DNA from: JBHIYN01 sp041984235
Lineage (GTDB): Bacteria > Pseudomonadota > Gammaproteobacteria > Ga0077536
Length of the DNA: 64,000 nt
Direction of reading: 5' to 3'
Assembly: GCA_041984235.1 (NCBI GenBank)
Contig: JBHIYN010000009.1
Coordinates: 186,001 to 250,000, forward strand
In this document: one piece after another, positions 1 to 7,466 of the stretch
How positions within the stretch are numbered: the stretch's first letter is position 1
How the letters are laid out: each line of letters opens with the position of its first letter
Position numbers and translations under genes: made by a program
The notes under the pieces: model-generated
Database searches by the model: none
The model's input: only the letters and a program-made list of their open reading frames with translations
What the model was told of the DNA's origin: nothing

Positions 1-183
1 AGTCTCGACGTGCGCACGCCGGATGCCGACGGCCTGAATGCCCTCTACGCGAGCCTCGGCATCACCGTTCAGCCATCGCACGCCGACGCACCGGAACTTG
101 CCGCTCGCATCGAGAGCGGCGGCAAGTGCATCGTGCTGCGGAGCGCGAAGGGTACCGAGGAATGGCCACCATGGGTTATTTGA
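1..183 (+). CDS. C-terminal end of a VOC-like small protein (partial)
   Basis: The first frame is open from the window edge and ends with TGA at 181-183, leaving 60 residues with no start. It begins with a VRTPDADGLNALYASLG segment followed by HADAPELAARIESGG. This resembles the N-terminal strand-helix and the following histidine strand of glyoxalase/VOC-fold proteins (a DP..L..FY..LG pattern), but the match is only by eye. Host gene, since it lies outside the phage attachment site. The function cannot be assigned from this fragment. Confidence 0.45.
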   Translation, partial: SLDVRTPDADGLNALYASLGITVQPSHADAPELAARIESGGKCIVLRSAKGTEEWPPWVI

Positions 184-485
184 TGCGCCTGTCTGCGGTG
201 TCGAACCGGGCAACTGGAGAAGGCAGCCACATGGGGAGTTGATGCGGTTTGCCGGGAGCGGTGCGCGTCAGCCGCGGACCATGGACATGACCGGCGGTTC
301 GGCAGGCGATGTGGAGGCGCCGCGAAAGGGCACGGCAAAAGGCGGGATAGTGGCTACGCGTGGTGGACGCAAATCGAACCCGGTGCATTGCACTGCCACC
401 ATAGAACCGAGTGCTGCTCGAACGGATCCCGGGTGCCGTCACACAGGGTTTTGGTGATTTGCTCCGAACCCTCGGTCGGGGAACA
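184..485. other. Intergenic stretch with a diverged repeat copy
   Basis: No convincing gene. About 250-365 is a diverged copy of the repeat family found at 2336-2860: it shares GTCAGCCGC-GGACCAT, GACATGACCGGCGGTTCG, GATGTGGAGGCGCCGC and CACGGCAAAAGGCG in the same order. It ends in a TGGCTAC block in place of TGGCTCC. The rest holds nothing I can identify. Confidence 0.5.
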
Positions 486-935
486 TTACCGGCCGATCAC
501 GAACAGACAAGAAGCATCGCCTTTCCCGAGGCACTCAGTCTCGTGCACCGTGATGTTCGACTGCCCGAGCGCCTGCTTCAGATACGACTCCACCAGGCCT
601 TCGTCGAAACTGCACAGGGTTCTGCCAGTGCCCGCGACACGGTATCCGAGCACGTCTTCGCACCCGTCGAATCTCACACAATGTCCAGTGGCTTCGCGGG
701 TGCTCAGCGCAGTGCAGCGAACGAACCCGACGCGTCGGCACGCATCGGAGAACGCGACGATAGCAGTATCCAGTTCCGGGCCCTTGGCAGGGTAGGCGAC
801 TGCCAAATCTCTTCCCAACAGCGACCCAATTGTCCGCACCGGATCTCTGAACCTCGCGTCGCGCATAACGAGCCTGATCCCCACGCGGGCGACCTCGGGA
901 ATGTTGAGGACGTTGGAGTCAGGCGTCATGGCCAT
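486..935 (-). CDS. V4R-domain protein
   Basis: 149 residues. The C-terminal half ends with ETECLGKGDASCLFVI, the hallmark of V4R (4-vinyl reductase-type) domains, a small-molecule or heme-pocket fold with conserved Glu/Cys and GD..C.F. The N-terminal part has a GSLLGRDLA segment and a helix rich in hydrophobics. V4R proteins act as ligand sensors or accessory subunits in bacteriochlorophyll, phenol-regulator and methanogen-type systems; which applies here is unknown. The start at 935 is one of two closely spaced ATGs (935, 929) with no clear Shine-Dalgarno. It is divergent from the AlkB-like gene, so a shared control region at 936-1155 is possible. Host gene. Confidence 0.7.
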   Translation of the reverse strand: MAMTPDSNVLNIPEVARVGIRLVMRDARFRDPVRTIGSLLGRDLAVAYPAKGPELDTAIVAFSDACRRVGFVRCTALSTREATGHCVRFDGCEDVLGYRVAGTGRTLCSFDEGLVESYLKQALGQSNITVHETECLGKGDASCLFVIGR

Positions 936-1155
936 GGCGAACGAATACCGGGAACTGCTTTGCCTACGATGCCGCGAGCGCGGGCATTATGACCGAGGTC
1001 AAAACATCGCCCTGTGCTGGCGATGCATTATTGGCGCTACTGCACCGTTATGTCACCGTGATTCTGCGCATGATGAGCGCTTGCCTCAGTACGCAAACAA
1101 ACCATGTCCCGGCACATCGGGATTGCTGTCCCGGCAACGCCTGCGGTGTCAGGCG

Positions 1156-2283
1156 ATGGAGCAGGAAAGCGTGATTGCGTGTTGCAAATATTTTGGTACG
1201 CAGCTTCTGATCTGGATCTCGGTCGCGGGATTTCTGATTGGCGGCAGCGGGCTGTGGCTCGGATTCGGCGCAGGCGTGATTTTCTGGATCGGGGGCGATG
1301 CGCTTAGCGGGCGTTTCAATGGGAACCGGGCGCTACCGTATCCCGCGATACTCGAAGCTGCACTCTACAGTCTGTTTCCTTCGCTTGTCGCCATGTCCGT
1401 CAGCTTCGCGTGGGCAATGGGTAACGAGGGTGACCTGTTCGGGATAGGCGCGTTTACGTCCGGGCTATTCGGCTACGACGCACTCTCCGCGCGCGAGTCA
1501 TCGGGAATGATCGATTACCTCGGTGCCAGTCTGTCATTCGGTCTCTCGATGGCGATGGGAGGGATTCTGGGCGGCCACGAGCTCATTCACCGAACGAAGG
1601 ATCCCATGGCGATGTTCGTCGGGCGATGGATGCTGGCGATGGCATTCAATTCGTCACTGGAAGTGGCACATGTCTTCGGTCACCATTCGGACGTGGCGAC
1701 CGCGAAAGACCCTGCAACGGCGCGGCGGGGCGAGAACATCTATGCGTTCTTTGTCCGCTCGACGGCAGGCCAGGTTTTCCAGGCGCTCGCCATAGAGCGC
1801 GACCGCTTGCGTGGCGTTTCGCCCTTGCTCTCTATCGTGCGGAACAAGGTCGTGCGTGGCTATGCTCGCTCGCTCACGGTGGGGCTTCTCATGCTGCTCG
1901 CCGCCGGCGGCACCGGGATTGCCGTGTACGGGCTTTCAGTCCTGTGGAACAAGCTGTTGCTGGAAACGCTCAATTACGTGTCGCATTACGGCCTCGTCCG
2001 CGCTGACGGCGGGCCCGTCGAATTGCGGCATGCCTGGGATTCCGACAACGCTTTTTCGAACTACGCCCTGTTTCACTTTCCCTGGCACGCGGAGCATCAC
2101 GTCCAGCCGCGGGTGGCGTTCGAGCGACTTCAGGCGGAAGGTAATGCGCCCAACATCGAACGCGGGTACCTGGCCACCATCCCGCTGGTATTCGTGCCGT
2201 CAGCATGGCGGGCGTTCATCGCTCCCAAACTGGAAGCCTGGGATGAGCATTACGCAACAGATGAGGAAAAGGCGATGCTCTGA
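1156..2283 (+). CDS. AlkB-type membrane-bound non-heme diiron monooxygenase
   Basis: 375 residues from ATG 1156, the usual length of alkane 1-monooxygenase relatives. The frame is open back to 901, but that part overlaps the start of the divergent gene and looks non-coding. Visible family features are GHELIHR, HVFGHH, the NYVSHYGL segment and the C-terminal WHAEHH, the histidine clusters that bind the diiron centre. There are several hydrophobic membrane segments: two near the N-terminus, one before HELIHR and one at about 235-260. The family hydroxylates the terminal methyl of alkanes or fatty-acyl chains in the inner membrane with electrons from rubredoxin. No rubredoxin is fused or adjacent, so the substrate is open; a xylene-monooxygenase or fatty-acid hydroxylase role is the main alternative. 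Host gene. Confidence 0.85.
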   Translation: MEQESVIACCKYFGTQLLIWISVAGFLIGGSGLWLGFGAGVIFWIGGDALSGRFNGNRALPYPAILEAALYSLFPSLVAMSVSFAWAMGNEGDLFGIGAFTSGLFGYDALSARESSGMIDYLGASLSFGLSMAMGGILGGHELIHRTKDPMAMFVGRWMLAMAFNSSLEVAHVFGHHSDVATAKDPATARRGENIYAFFVRSTAGQVFQALAIERDRLRGVSPLLSIVRNKVVRGYARSLTVGLLMLLAAGGTGIAVYGLSVLWNKLLLETLNYVSHYGLVRADGGPVELRHAWDSDNAFSNYALFHFPWHAEHHVQPRVAFERLQAEGNAPNIERGYLATIPLVFVPSAWRAFIAPKLEAWDEHYATDEEKAML

Positions 2284-2335
2284 CCCTGCATCTCCCAGGA
2301 TCCGTCAGTGTCACTCCACGTAACTCGCCGAACGT

Positions 2336-2860
2336 CAGAGTAAGGCTCCGAGGGCGCGACAAACGCGCGAACAGCGCGATTGGACGCGCAGCGCGCCCGC
2401 AGGGCGAGCGCCGGCCGGGAGCGGCGCGAGTCAGCCGCCGACCCTGCACATAACCAGAGGTTGGGCAGGAGGTCTGGGGCGCCGCCAGTGCCCGTCTGAC
2501 GACAGAGTAAGGCTCCAAGGGCTCGACAAACGCGCGACCAGCGCGTTTGGACGCGCGCAGCGCGCCCGGAGGGCGAGCGCCGCCATCGAGCGGCGCGAGT
2601 CAGCCGCCGACCATAGACATGACCGGCGGTTCGACAAAAAGGCGCGAAGGTGCCGCGGACTGGCACGGCAAACGGCAGGAGTATTGGCTCCCCGGGACGG
2701 GCTCGACAAACGCGCGACCAGCGCGTTTGGACGCGCGCAGCGCGCCCGCAGGGCGAGCGCCGCCATCGAGCGGCGCGAGTCAGCCGCCGACCATAAACAT
2801 GCCCGGCGGTTCGTAAGGAGATGTGGAAGCGCCGCACAATCAGCACGGCATAAGGCGAGG
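2336..2860. repeat. Three tandem ~170-180 bp repeats carrying tRNA-Asn tail-like ends
   Basis: The copies start near 2336, 2503 and 2681. Each begins with a GGCTCC block, then (G)GGCTCGACAAACGCGCG, then alternating GCGC-rich sequence, then GGCGCGAGTCAGCCGCCGACC. Copies 2 and 3 also share a CCGGCGGTTCG arm that can pair with the CCGCCG to form a hairpin. The third copy opens with 25 bases identical to 2861-2885, which is the 3' end of the tRNA-Asn fragment. No gene is visible; the stretch is intergenic between the AlkB-like gene and the attachment site. Confidence 0.85.
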
Positions 2861-2863
2861 TAT

Positions 2864-2908
2864 TGGCTCCCCGGGACGGGCTCGAACCGCCGACCTAGTG
2901 ATTAACAG
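2864..2908 (-). other. Prophage attachment site: 3' half of tRNA-Asn(GTT)
   Basis: Read on the minus strand this is a tRNA 3' half: loop CTGTTAA (anticodon GTT), TCACT stem strand, variable loop, T-arm GGCGG-TTCGAGC-CCGTC, acceptor strand CCGGGGA, discriminator G and CCA. Upstream of the loop the sequence does not pair with TCACT, so the 5' half is missing. Temperate phages of this type integrate into tRNA 3' ends and restore the gene at the other junction. This copy is therefore the displaced host 3' half (one att junction), with crossover at or near the anticodon loop. Confidence 0.85.
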
Positions 2909-2952
2909 TTCTGCGGAGCTTTGCGTAAAAACAATTGCTTAGGGGGTAGAAA

Positions 2953-3025
2953 TTCCGAATATCCCGGACTATCTACGACAAATAATCAATCGTTTACGGA
3001 GTCGTCAACTACTGGATATTCGGAA
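2953..3025. repeat. Perfect 12-bp inverted repeat flanking the integrase stop codon
   Basis: TTCCGAATATCC at 2953-2964 and its exact reverse complement at 3014-3025, 49 bases apart, straddle the integrase stop codon at 2986. They lie 45 bases from the att core, the distance expected for arm-type integrase or excisionase sites. Confidence 0.6.
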
Positions 3026-3999
3026 TCGACGGTCGCCACGACCTCGGGCTTCCGGTCGTAGACTTCGACCATCCGCTGCGTGCGGTGCCCACTGAATTTT
3101 TTCTTGTCGCCTTGGTAGTCGGTGATGCCCTTGGCCTTGAGATCGTGGAACGTGAACCCGGATTGCTTTGCCTTCTTCATGGCGCGCTGCCAAGCCTTCT
3201 CGAAGCCGGAGCGGGTGTATCGCTGGCCCTTGCGGGTATGAATGATGACCGCGGTACCGATGGTGCTCGGCTGCGAGCGCGCGAGCTCGACGGCCGCACG
3301 CAGGCGCGGTGACCACGCCTTGATCTGCTTCTTCCCCGTCTTACCCTGCCGGATAAAAATCCCTTCGTCGCGAAGCTCGAACTCTGTCAGCCTCAGCACG
3401 TCGGAGACGCGCGCCGCGCAGAGGTAGGCGATCTCCATCGCGGCGCGTACGTTAGCCGGCGCGATCTTGTAGACCGCCGCGTATTCGTCGTCGGTGACGT
3501 ATCGCTCGCGCGGTTCCTCGCGGAATTTGCGGATCCCCTTGCAGGGATTGACCGCGAACCAGCCACGCTCATAGCCCCACCTGCAAACGCCGCCGAGGCA
3601 GCCGAACTCCCGGTTCGCGAGCTGCCGTGACTTCGCCTTCGCTCGCGCATCCAGCCACTTCCGGATGTGCACGGGTCGGAGGTCCTGTGCGCGCATCCGT
3701 CCGAACACGGCCCTCAGTTGCTTGATGTACCGCTCGTACGCCCTTCGGGTATCGTCCGCGAGCTCCTGCCAGCGATCGGACGCTAGGTAGGCGTCGAGTA
3801 GTGCCCCGATGCTGTCCTCGGCGGGCTTTGCTGTGAGTTCCGTGTAGCGCGGCCAGACCAGGTCCGGCTCAGAAAGTCGGCACAAGGAAATCATCTTGCC
3901 GCCGCGAGGCCGGTACTCGAACGAGCATCGCCCCGGATACACCCGGGGCGGCAACCACTCCCATTCCGGCTTGCGCTTCCTACCCACGGACGGCAGCAT
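2986..3999 (-). CDS. int: Tyrosine recombinase integrase
   Basis: 337 residues. An N-terminal DNA-binding and core-binding region (about 60-150) is followed by a catalytic domain. Candidate catalytic residues are R197 (AARVSD), K222, H285 in FHDLKAK, H305 in SGHRTQ and nucleophile Y314 in VEVYDRK. The position usually held by the second catalytic arginine (H-x-x-R) reads as Lys288. It performs site-specific integration and excision between phage attP and the tRNA-Asn gene next door. It is the last gene of the long leftward operon, and its N-terminus overlaps the DUF4224 gene by 20 nt, which suggests coordinated control of integration and excision. Confidence 0.95.
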   Translation of the reverse strand: MLPSVGRKRKPEWEWLPPRVYPGRCSFEYRPRGGKMISLCRLSEPDLVWPRYTELTAKPAEDSIGALLDAYLASDRWQELADDTRRAYERYIKQLRAVFGRMRAQDLRPVHIRKWLDARAKAKSRQLANREFGCLGGVCRWGYERGWFAVNPCKGIRKFREEPRERYVTDDEYAAVYKIAPANVRAAMEIAYLCAARVSDVLRLTEFELRDEGIFIRQGKTGKKQIKAWSPRLRAAVELARSQPSTIGTAVIIHTRKGQRYTRSGFEKAWQRAMKKAKQSGFTFHDLKAKGITDYQGDKKKFSGHRTQRMVEVYDRKPEVVATVDSEYPVVDDSVND

Positions 4000-4192
4000 A
4001 ATCTGGCCCCTGCTCGGTCGGGTAGTCGTCGGGGTCGTGCTGCACTGCGTTGATAAGTTCCCACGTCACCCGAATCGAACCGTCACGGCGCCGGAAGTGC
4101 TTGATCCCGTTATCGTGCAGCCACCGCGACTGTCGGGCTGGCTGGACGTATCCAGTCAGGTCCCAGAGTTCGTATGCGGTGAGCGTGCGCAT
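3980..4192 (-). CDS. DUF4224-type small protein beside the integrase
   Basis: 70 residues. The N-terminus reads LTAYELWDLTGYVQPARQSRWL followed by a short basic stretch, matching the DUF4224 pattern (ELxxLTGYxxPxxQxxWL) of small helical phage proteins almost always found immediately upstream of an integrase gene. A role in excision or in control of the integrase is inferred from position. It overlaps the integrase start by 20 nt. Confidence 0.75.
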   Translation of the reverse strand: MRTLTAYELWDLTGYVQPARQSRWLHDNGIKHFRRRDGSIRVTWELINAVQHDPDDYPTEQGPDYAAVRG

Positions 4193-4193
4193 G

Positions 4194-4412
4194 TCAGTCG
4201 GAATCCCATATCGCCTGCTTAGCGGCCTCCAGCGCGCCGAGCATCTTCAATCGACTCGTGAAGCGACTGTGCCGGTAGTGGATGTCGTCGCCTTTGAGGC
4301 CGAAAACGATGACCGACTCGAACCCCTGGCTCTTGGCCTCCTCGAGAACTTCGTTCGCATCTGACTCGAGCGAGCTCGTGACCGATACGATTGTGGGGGG
4401 GGCGTCGCTCAT
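4194..4412 (-). CDS. Hypothetical phage protein
   Basis: 72 residues, acidic N-terminus, an alternating beta-alpha-beta look (SVIVFGLKGDD) and a C-terminal LGALEAAKQAIW helix. It overlaps the upstream gene by 4 nt (ATGA), as expected for a translationally coupled gene of the left operon. No family recognised. Confidence 0.65.
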   Translation of the reverse strand: MSDAPPTIVSVTSSLESDANEVLEEAKSQGFESVIVFGLKGDDIHYRHSRFTSRLKMLGALEAAKQAIWDSD

Positions 4413-4663
4413 CCCCGCACCGAATACTTCAAGTCGTCGCGGTCGCAGGGATGGACGCCGCCGTGCTTCATGTACTTTCGATATTCGCGATCGAACTTCC
4501 GGGCAGCGCGCCAGGCTTTACGCTCGCGCTTCTCGGTCCACGTCGTGTCGGTGCCGATGAAGAAAAAGACGTTCTTCCGCTTGCCCTTGTAGCGGACCAT
4601 GCGCTGAAGGTAATACTCGGTGTGGCCGCGGGCCTGTCGTTCCTGGGAGACGATGCCGTTCAT
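4409..4663 (-). CDS. Hypothetical basic phage protein
   Basis: 84 residues. The frame is open further upstream, but ATG 4663 is preceded by GAGAGG at good spacing and removes a non-coding-looking N-terminus. The sequence is very basic and aromatic (YYLQRMVRYKGKRKNVFFF) with a KRERKAWRAARKFDREYRKY helix. A nucleic-acid-binding role is possible from charge alone; no family recognised. Confidence 0.6.
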   Translation of the reverse strand: MNGIVSQERQARGHTEYYLQRMVRYKGKRKNVFFFIGTDTTWTEKRERKAWRAARKFDREYRKYMKHGGVHPCDRDDLKYSVRG

Positions 4664-4722
4664 GATGCCTCTCGTGTAGTGAGTAGTTGGTCCATTCGCT
4701 AGTCCGGTCGGGTGGTTAGGGG

Positions 4723-4920
4723 CTAGAAAATCGCTTCTTCCAGCGCAGCGTGCTGGCGCGGAGTCATCCACTTGATCGAAACGTGGACTTCGATAGGTAA
4801 GTCCGCTATATCCTCAATGTCCACGTAAACAACGTGCCTTTCGTCCACGACTGTAGGCCCCTGCGGGTATTGAGCAACAACGTAAGGTCTCGGAATCCGC
4901 GAAGTCAGCCAGTTCATCAC
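4723..4920 (-). CDS. Hypothetical phage protein
   Basis: 65 residues, predicted mostly beta in the middle (HVVYVDIEDIADLPIEVHVSI) and ending MTPRQHAALEEAIF. Its start overlaps the upstream stop by 4 nt. No family recognised. Confidence 0.6.
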   Translation of the reverse strand: MMNWLTSRIPRPYVVAQYPQGPTVVDERHVVYVDIEDIADLPIEVHVSIKWMTPRQHAALEEAIF

Positions 4921-5240
4921 CCTCTCCTATCTCCAAACTCCCGCACATAGGCCAAGCAGATGGCTTCGCCGAGGGATTCGGCAGAAGTCGTGTCAACAAA
5001 CTGGCCGGGGCGAGGGCGGTAAGCGACCCATTTCTGCTTCGACTCACTGAACCCCAGTCCGAGCTTTAGCCGCTCGATAAGCGGCCCCCACAGTCTCGGG
5101 TCAGTGGTGTAGGACGGGGGCGCCTCGCCGACATGCGCAGCATCGCCGCGCACCCATTCGACACGCGGGCCGAATATCGTGTCGGTCGCGGTGAGCGACC
5201 ACCCCTCCAGCTCCGCTACAGTCCTGTCTAAATCGCTCAC
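4917..5240 (-). CDS. NinX / phage ABA-sandwich (DUF2591-like) protein
   Basis: 107 residues with a GTG start. The pattern of a short helix, a GW near residue 13, then PPSYTTDPRLWGPLIERL matches the small phage ABA-sandwich/NinX-like proteins (PPxYSTDxxxxxxLIE), whose role is unknown. It begins MSDLDR, close to the MTDLD start shared by three genes further upstream. ATGA-type overlaps join it to both neighbours. Confidence 0.6.
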   Translation of the reverse strand: MSDLDRTVAELEGWSLTATDTIFGPRVEWVRGDAAHVGEAPPSYTTDPRLWGPLIERLKLGLGFSESKQKWVAYRPRPGQFVDTTSAESLGEAICLAYVREFGDRRG

Positions 5241-6025
5241 GCCGCCTCCCTCAAAACGTCATCGACGTTTCGCTTGATAACCTCGAAGGTGAGCGCCCAG
5301 ACCCAGTCGTTGCGCTCCCATGAGCCCGGGTATGTTGATTCCCACGCGGCCTCGAAATCGGACCGCAGGGTTCTGAACGTGCACGGCACATCACGCGGCG
5401 CGACGGAGTGCTGCCACTCGTCGTAGTCCAGGAATTCGTCGGTCTCGAATCCTTCTGCACGCGCATCGTCCTCGCTAATCTCCCGCACCCGCTGCACCCG
5501 CACGTCAGTAATGCGCAGGGTGAGGCGGGAGGCCCAGCGGGGCATATGGATGGAGGGACGCCAGATTGCAGCGCCGTATTCTTCGTGCGGCGGCAACTCT
5601 CCATCGGCGCGGTACACAACCACGGCAACCACGGCCGCACGCTCAGGGCGCGCCGGAATCCCCATGCGCCCCGGCTGCCCGCCTCGCCTTTCGAGGGGCA
5701 CCTCATCGGCAAAGAACTCCTGCCACGTCTCCCTCACCCACAGAAAGTCTCCGGGCTGGCCGTAGGGGCACGTCAGCAGATGATCTTGCATTCCCCTCGA
5801 CGGACGGCCGCATTGTGTGTCAAACACGATGCCGTGCCGGGAGGTAATGAACAATCGCGCCTGCGGCTCTACGGAAATCTCCCAATCGTCCGCGGTGGAC
5901 TGGTAGCCGCCATAAGTGGGGAAGCGAACCGGCCTCCGATCCTGCGTCTTTGACCCATCCAGCGCCGCCCGCACCATCGGGCCGTTGAACAGAATGGGCC
6001 GGGCGTTCCTATCCAGGTCGGTCAT
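5237..6025 (-). CDS. ASCH/PUA-like phage protein
   Basis: 262 residues from ATG 6025, which overlaps the upstream stop (ATGA); the frame continues upstream but without a better start. The features are RPILFNGPMVRAALDGSKTQDRRP near the N-terminus (in pieces RPILF and KTQDRR), GDFLWVRETWQEF, IHMPRWASRLTLRITDV and a C-terminal W..NDWVWALTFEV. These are typical of a widespread phage family related to ASCH/PUA RNA- or nucleotide-binding folds. The exact function is unknown. Confidence 0.75.
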   Translation of the reverse strand: MTDLDRNARPILFNGPMVRAALDGSKTQDRRPVRFPTYGGYQSTADDWEISVEPQARLFITSRHGIVFDTQCGRPSRGMQDHLLTCPYGQPGDFLWVRETWQEFFADEVPLERRGGQPGRMGIPARPERAAVVAVVVYRADGELPPHEEYGAAIWRPSIHMPRWASRLTLRITDVRVQRVREISEDDARAEGFETDEFLDYDEWQHSVAPRDVPCTFRTLRSDFEAAWESTYPGSWERNDWVWALTFEVIKRNVDDVLREAA

Positions 6026-6216
6026 TCCGGCAGCTCCGATGAATACCAACCGCCAGCACCGCCGCAGGTTGGGCATATCACATCATCGTCCGGGTACAAG
6101 CAGCAGCAGGTATCCTCGCCGCAGTCGTGCCCGCTGTATCCTTCACCGCCGCATTCCCAGCAATCGTGCCAGTAGCCGCGAGTCTCCTCCGCAATAGCGC
6201 GCTCTAGGTCGGTCAT
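6022..6216 (-). CDS. Cysteine-rich putative zinc-binding protein
   Basis: 64 residues from ATG 6216, which overlaps the upstream stop by 4 nt. It contains CWECGGEGYSGHDCGEDTCC and later CPTCGGAGG, resembling the CxxCGGxG knuckles of DnaJ-type zinc ribbons. Probably metal binding; partner unknown. Begins MTDLE like its neighbours. Confidence 0.65.
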   Translation of the reverse strand: MTDLERAIAEETRGYWHDCWECGGEGYSGHDCGEDTCCCLYPDDDVICPTCGGAGGWYSSELPE

Positions 6217-6404
6217 CGGTACACACTCCCCGGCTGCCCCGGTTCGTTGCTTCCAGTGCACTCGTTCCGGTGGTCTGTCGCATGAGGACATCGCTTGTTG
6301 CCGCAGATGGTGCAGCAGTGCATGTAGGAAGCAGCAAGCGGGATGCCGTGGCTCGTCTTTCCTTCGCTGCACTTGAGGCAGCAGAGCTTATCCAGGTCGG
6401 TCAT
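6213..6404 (-). CDS. Cysteine-rich small phage protein
   Basis: 63 residues: MTDLDK, then CCLKC near residues 8-12 and CCTICGNKRCPH further on, giving two candidate zinc-binding pairs. It starts directly after the upstream stop (TAG-ATG) and ends overlapping the next gene. No named family. Confidence 0.6.
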   Translation of the reverse strand: MTDLDKLCCLKCSEGKTSHGIPLAASYMHCCTICGNKRCPHATDHRNECTGSNEPGQPGSVYR

Positions 6405-6791
6405 CTACCCGTCCTCCCCGCGCAGGGCTCGGGATTTCCAGCAGTCGCACTGGTGATATTCGCCAGTAGCCTGTTGTCCGTACCCGCCAATTCCCTGCAC
6501 GGTCTTCATCATCGGCAACCCAGATCGACAGTCAGCGTCATGCGGCGCTTTCTCCACCGCCTCCCGCAGCCGGTCGCGTTCGGCTTTGATAGCGCCGCCT
6601 TGAGACTGGCAGGCGGCTAGTGCCTCGTCAGCCTCCCCGCGCTCCCGCTCCAACACCGCCACCCTCTCCGCAAGCTCGGCGTTAGTGCGTTCTAGGGAGA
6701 GGTAGTCGGCATCGCGCACAAAGGCGTCATAGTCGCGCCAGTCACTAACCTCTTGCAGCCCGCCGCGCACTGGAATGTATCGCTTAACCAT
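6405..6791 (-). CDS. Coiled-coil phage accessory protein
   Basis: 128 residues from ATG 6791, preceded by GGAG at about 10 nt. The middle is a long heptad-like helix (NAELAERVAVLERERGEADE and AERDRLREAVEKA), followed by a C-terminal part with HDADCRS and QCDCWKSRALRG. This layout recalls Ead/Ea22-type lambdoid accessory proteins, a weak analogy only. Overlaps the upstream gene by 8 nt. Confidence 0.6.
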   Translation of the reverse strand: MVKRYIPVRGGLQEVSDWRDYDAFVRDADYLSLERTNAELAERVAVLERERGEADEALAACQSQGGAIKAERDRLREAVEKAPHDADCRSGLPMMKTVQGIGGYGQQATGEYHQCDCWKSRALRGEDG

Positions 6792-7224
6792 CGGTGTCTG
6801 GCTCCGGGGTGGGCAGCCATGCTTCGGCTGCGAGGAGGGCGTCACTACATTCGCCGCGCCTCTCGTGCCATTGGGCTTGCCGGGCCTTGTAGCACATGCG
6901 CTCAATGACCTGCCGCGCTTCCCCCAGCGCCGCCTCTGCCCGGTTGGCTGAGACAGCATCAAGGAATCGCCGGCACACGTCCGGGTCAGGAACGATAGGA
7001 ACCTCAATGCCTGAATCGAGGCCGACAGCCTCGCCGAGCGCAAGCACCCAGTCTGCGTCGCGCCGCTCCTTCGCCTCCCGCTCGGCGGCGAGGGCGGCGC
7101 GCATCGGCTCCCATATCTGGCGCAGGTCGTGAATGCTCAGCTTGCGTCGCGCGGCCTCGGGGAGAGACTTTGCCCATTCTGCAAAGTCATGCGGGACCGC
7201 AGAAACTCCGGTAATCTCGCTCAT
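6784..7224 (-). CDS. Hypothetical helical phage protein
   Basis: 146 residues, predicted almost entirely helical (EWAKSLPEAARRKLSIHDLR, then AALAAEREAKERRDADWVLA). It ends with the segment CSDALLAAEAWLPTPEPD. The start overlaps the upstream stop by 4 nt. No family recognised. Confidence 0.55.
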   Translation of the reverse strand: MSEITGVSAVPHDFAEWAKSLPEAARRKLSIHDLRQIWEPMRAALAAEREAKERRDADWVLALGEAVGLDSGIEVPIVPDPDVCRRFLDAVSANRAEAALGEARQVIERMCYKARQAQWHERRGECSDALLAAEAWLPTPEPDTDG

Positions 7225-7466
7225 TCTCGCTTCACCTCATCCAGTGCCGCGAGGACGGCGCGCCCTACTTCGCATAGGTTGCAATCGCATAGTTCCGCGA
7301 TTTGGGGTTCCAGATACGCCCGCACCCTCTCCAACACCGCAGCCTGTTGGCGAAGGAGGGCGGCGGCTTCTTGCAACCGAGGCGTGCCGTCCGGTGGCGG
7401 GTTGTCGATCTCAAGCAGCTCTGCCTGCAAAAGCATCCAGCGCGCCAATTCCTCCGCCCTACTCAT
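7221..7466 (-). CDS. Hypothetical helical phage protein
   Basis: 81 residues from ATG 7466. Helical throughout (MSRAEELARWMLLQAELLE, LQEAAALLRQQAAVLERVRA), with a CDCNLCEVG cysteine cluster near residue 60. It overlaps both neighbours in the operon. No family recognised. Confidence 0.55.
   Translation of the reverse strand: MSRAEELARWMLLQAELLEIDNPPPDGTPRLQEAAALLRQQAAVLERVRAYLEPQIAELCDCNLCEVGRAVLAALDEVKRE

Noticed and set aside
901..1155. N-terminal extension of the AlkB-like protein to ATG 901
   Set aside because: It would overlap the divergent V4R gene start and adds about 85 residues of cysteine/arginine-rich sequence with no family resemblance. ATG 1156 gives the normal length.
2336..2860. 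Repeats next to the att site as a CRISPR array
   Set aside because: Units are about 175 bp with long conserved stretches and no short repeat/variable spacer alternation, and no cas genes are present.
2864..2908. Complete tRNA-Asn gene
   Set aside because: Only the part from the anticodon loop to CCA exists. The sequence on the 5' side cannot pair with the TCACT stem strand or the acceptor.
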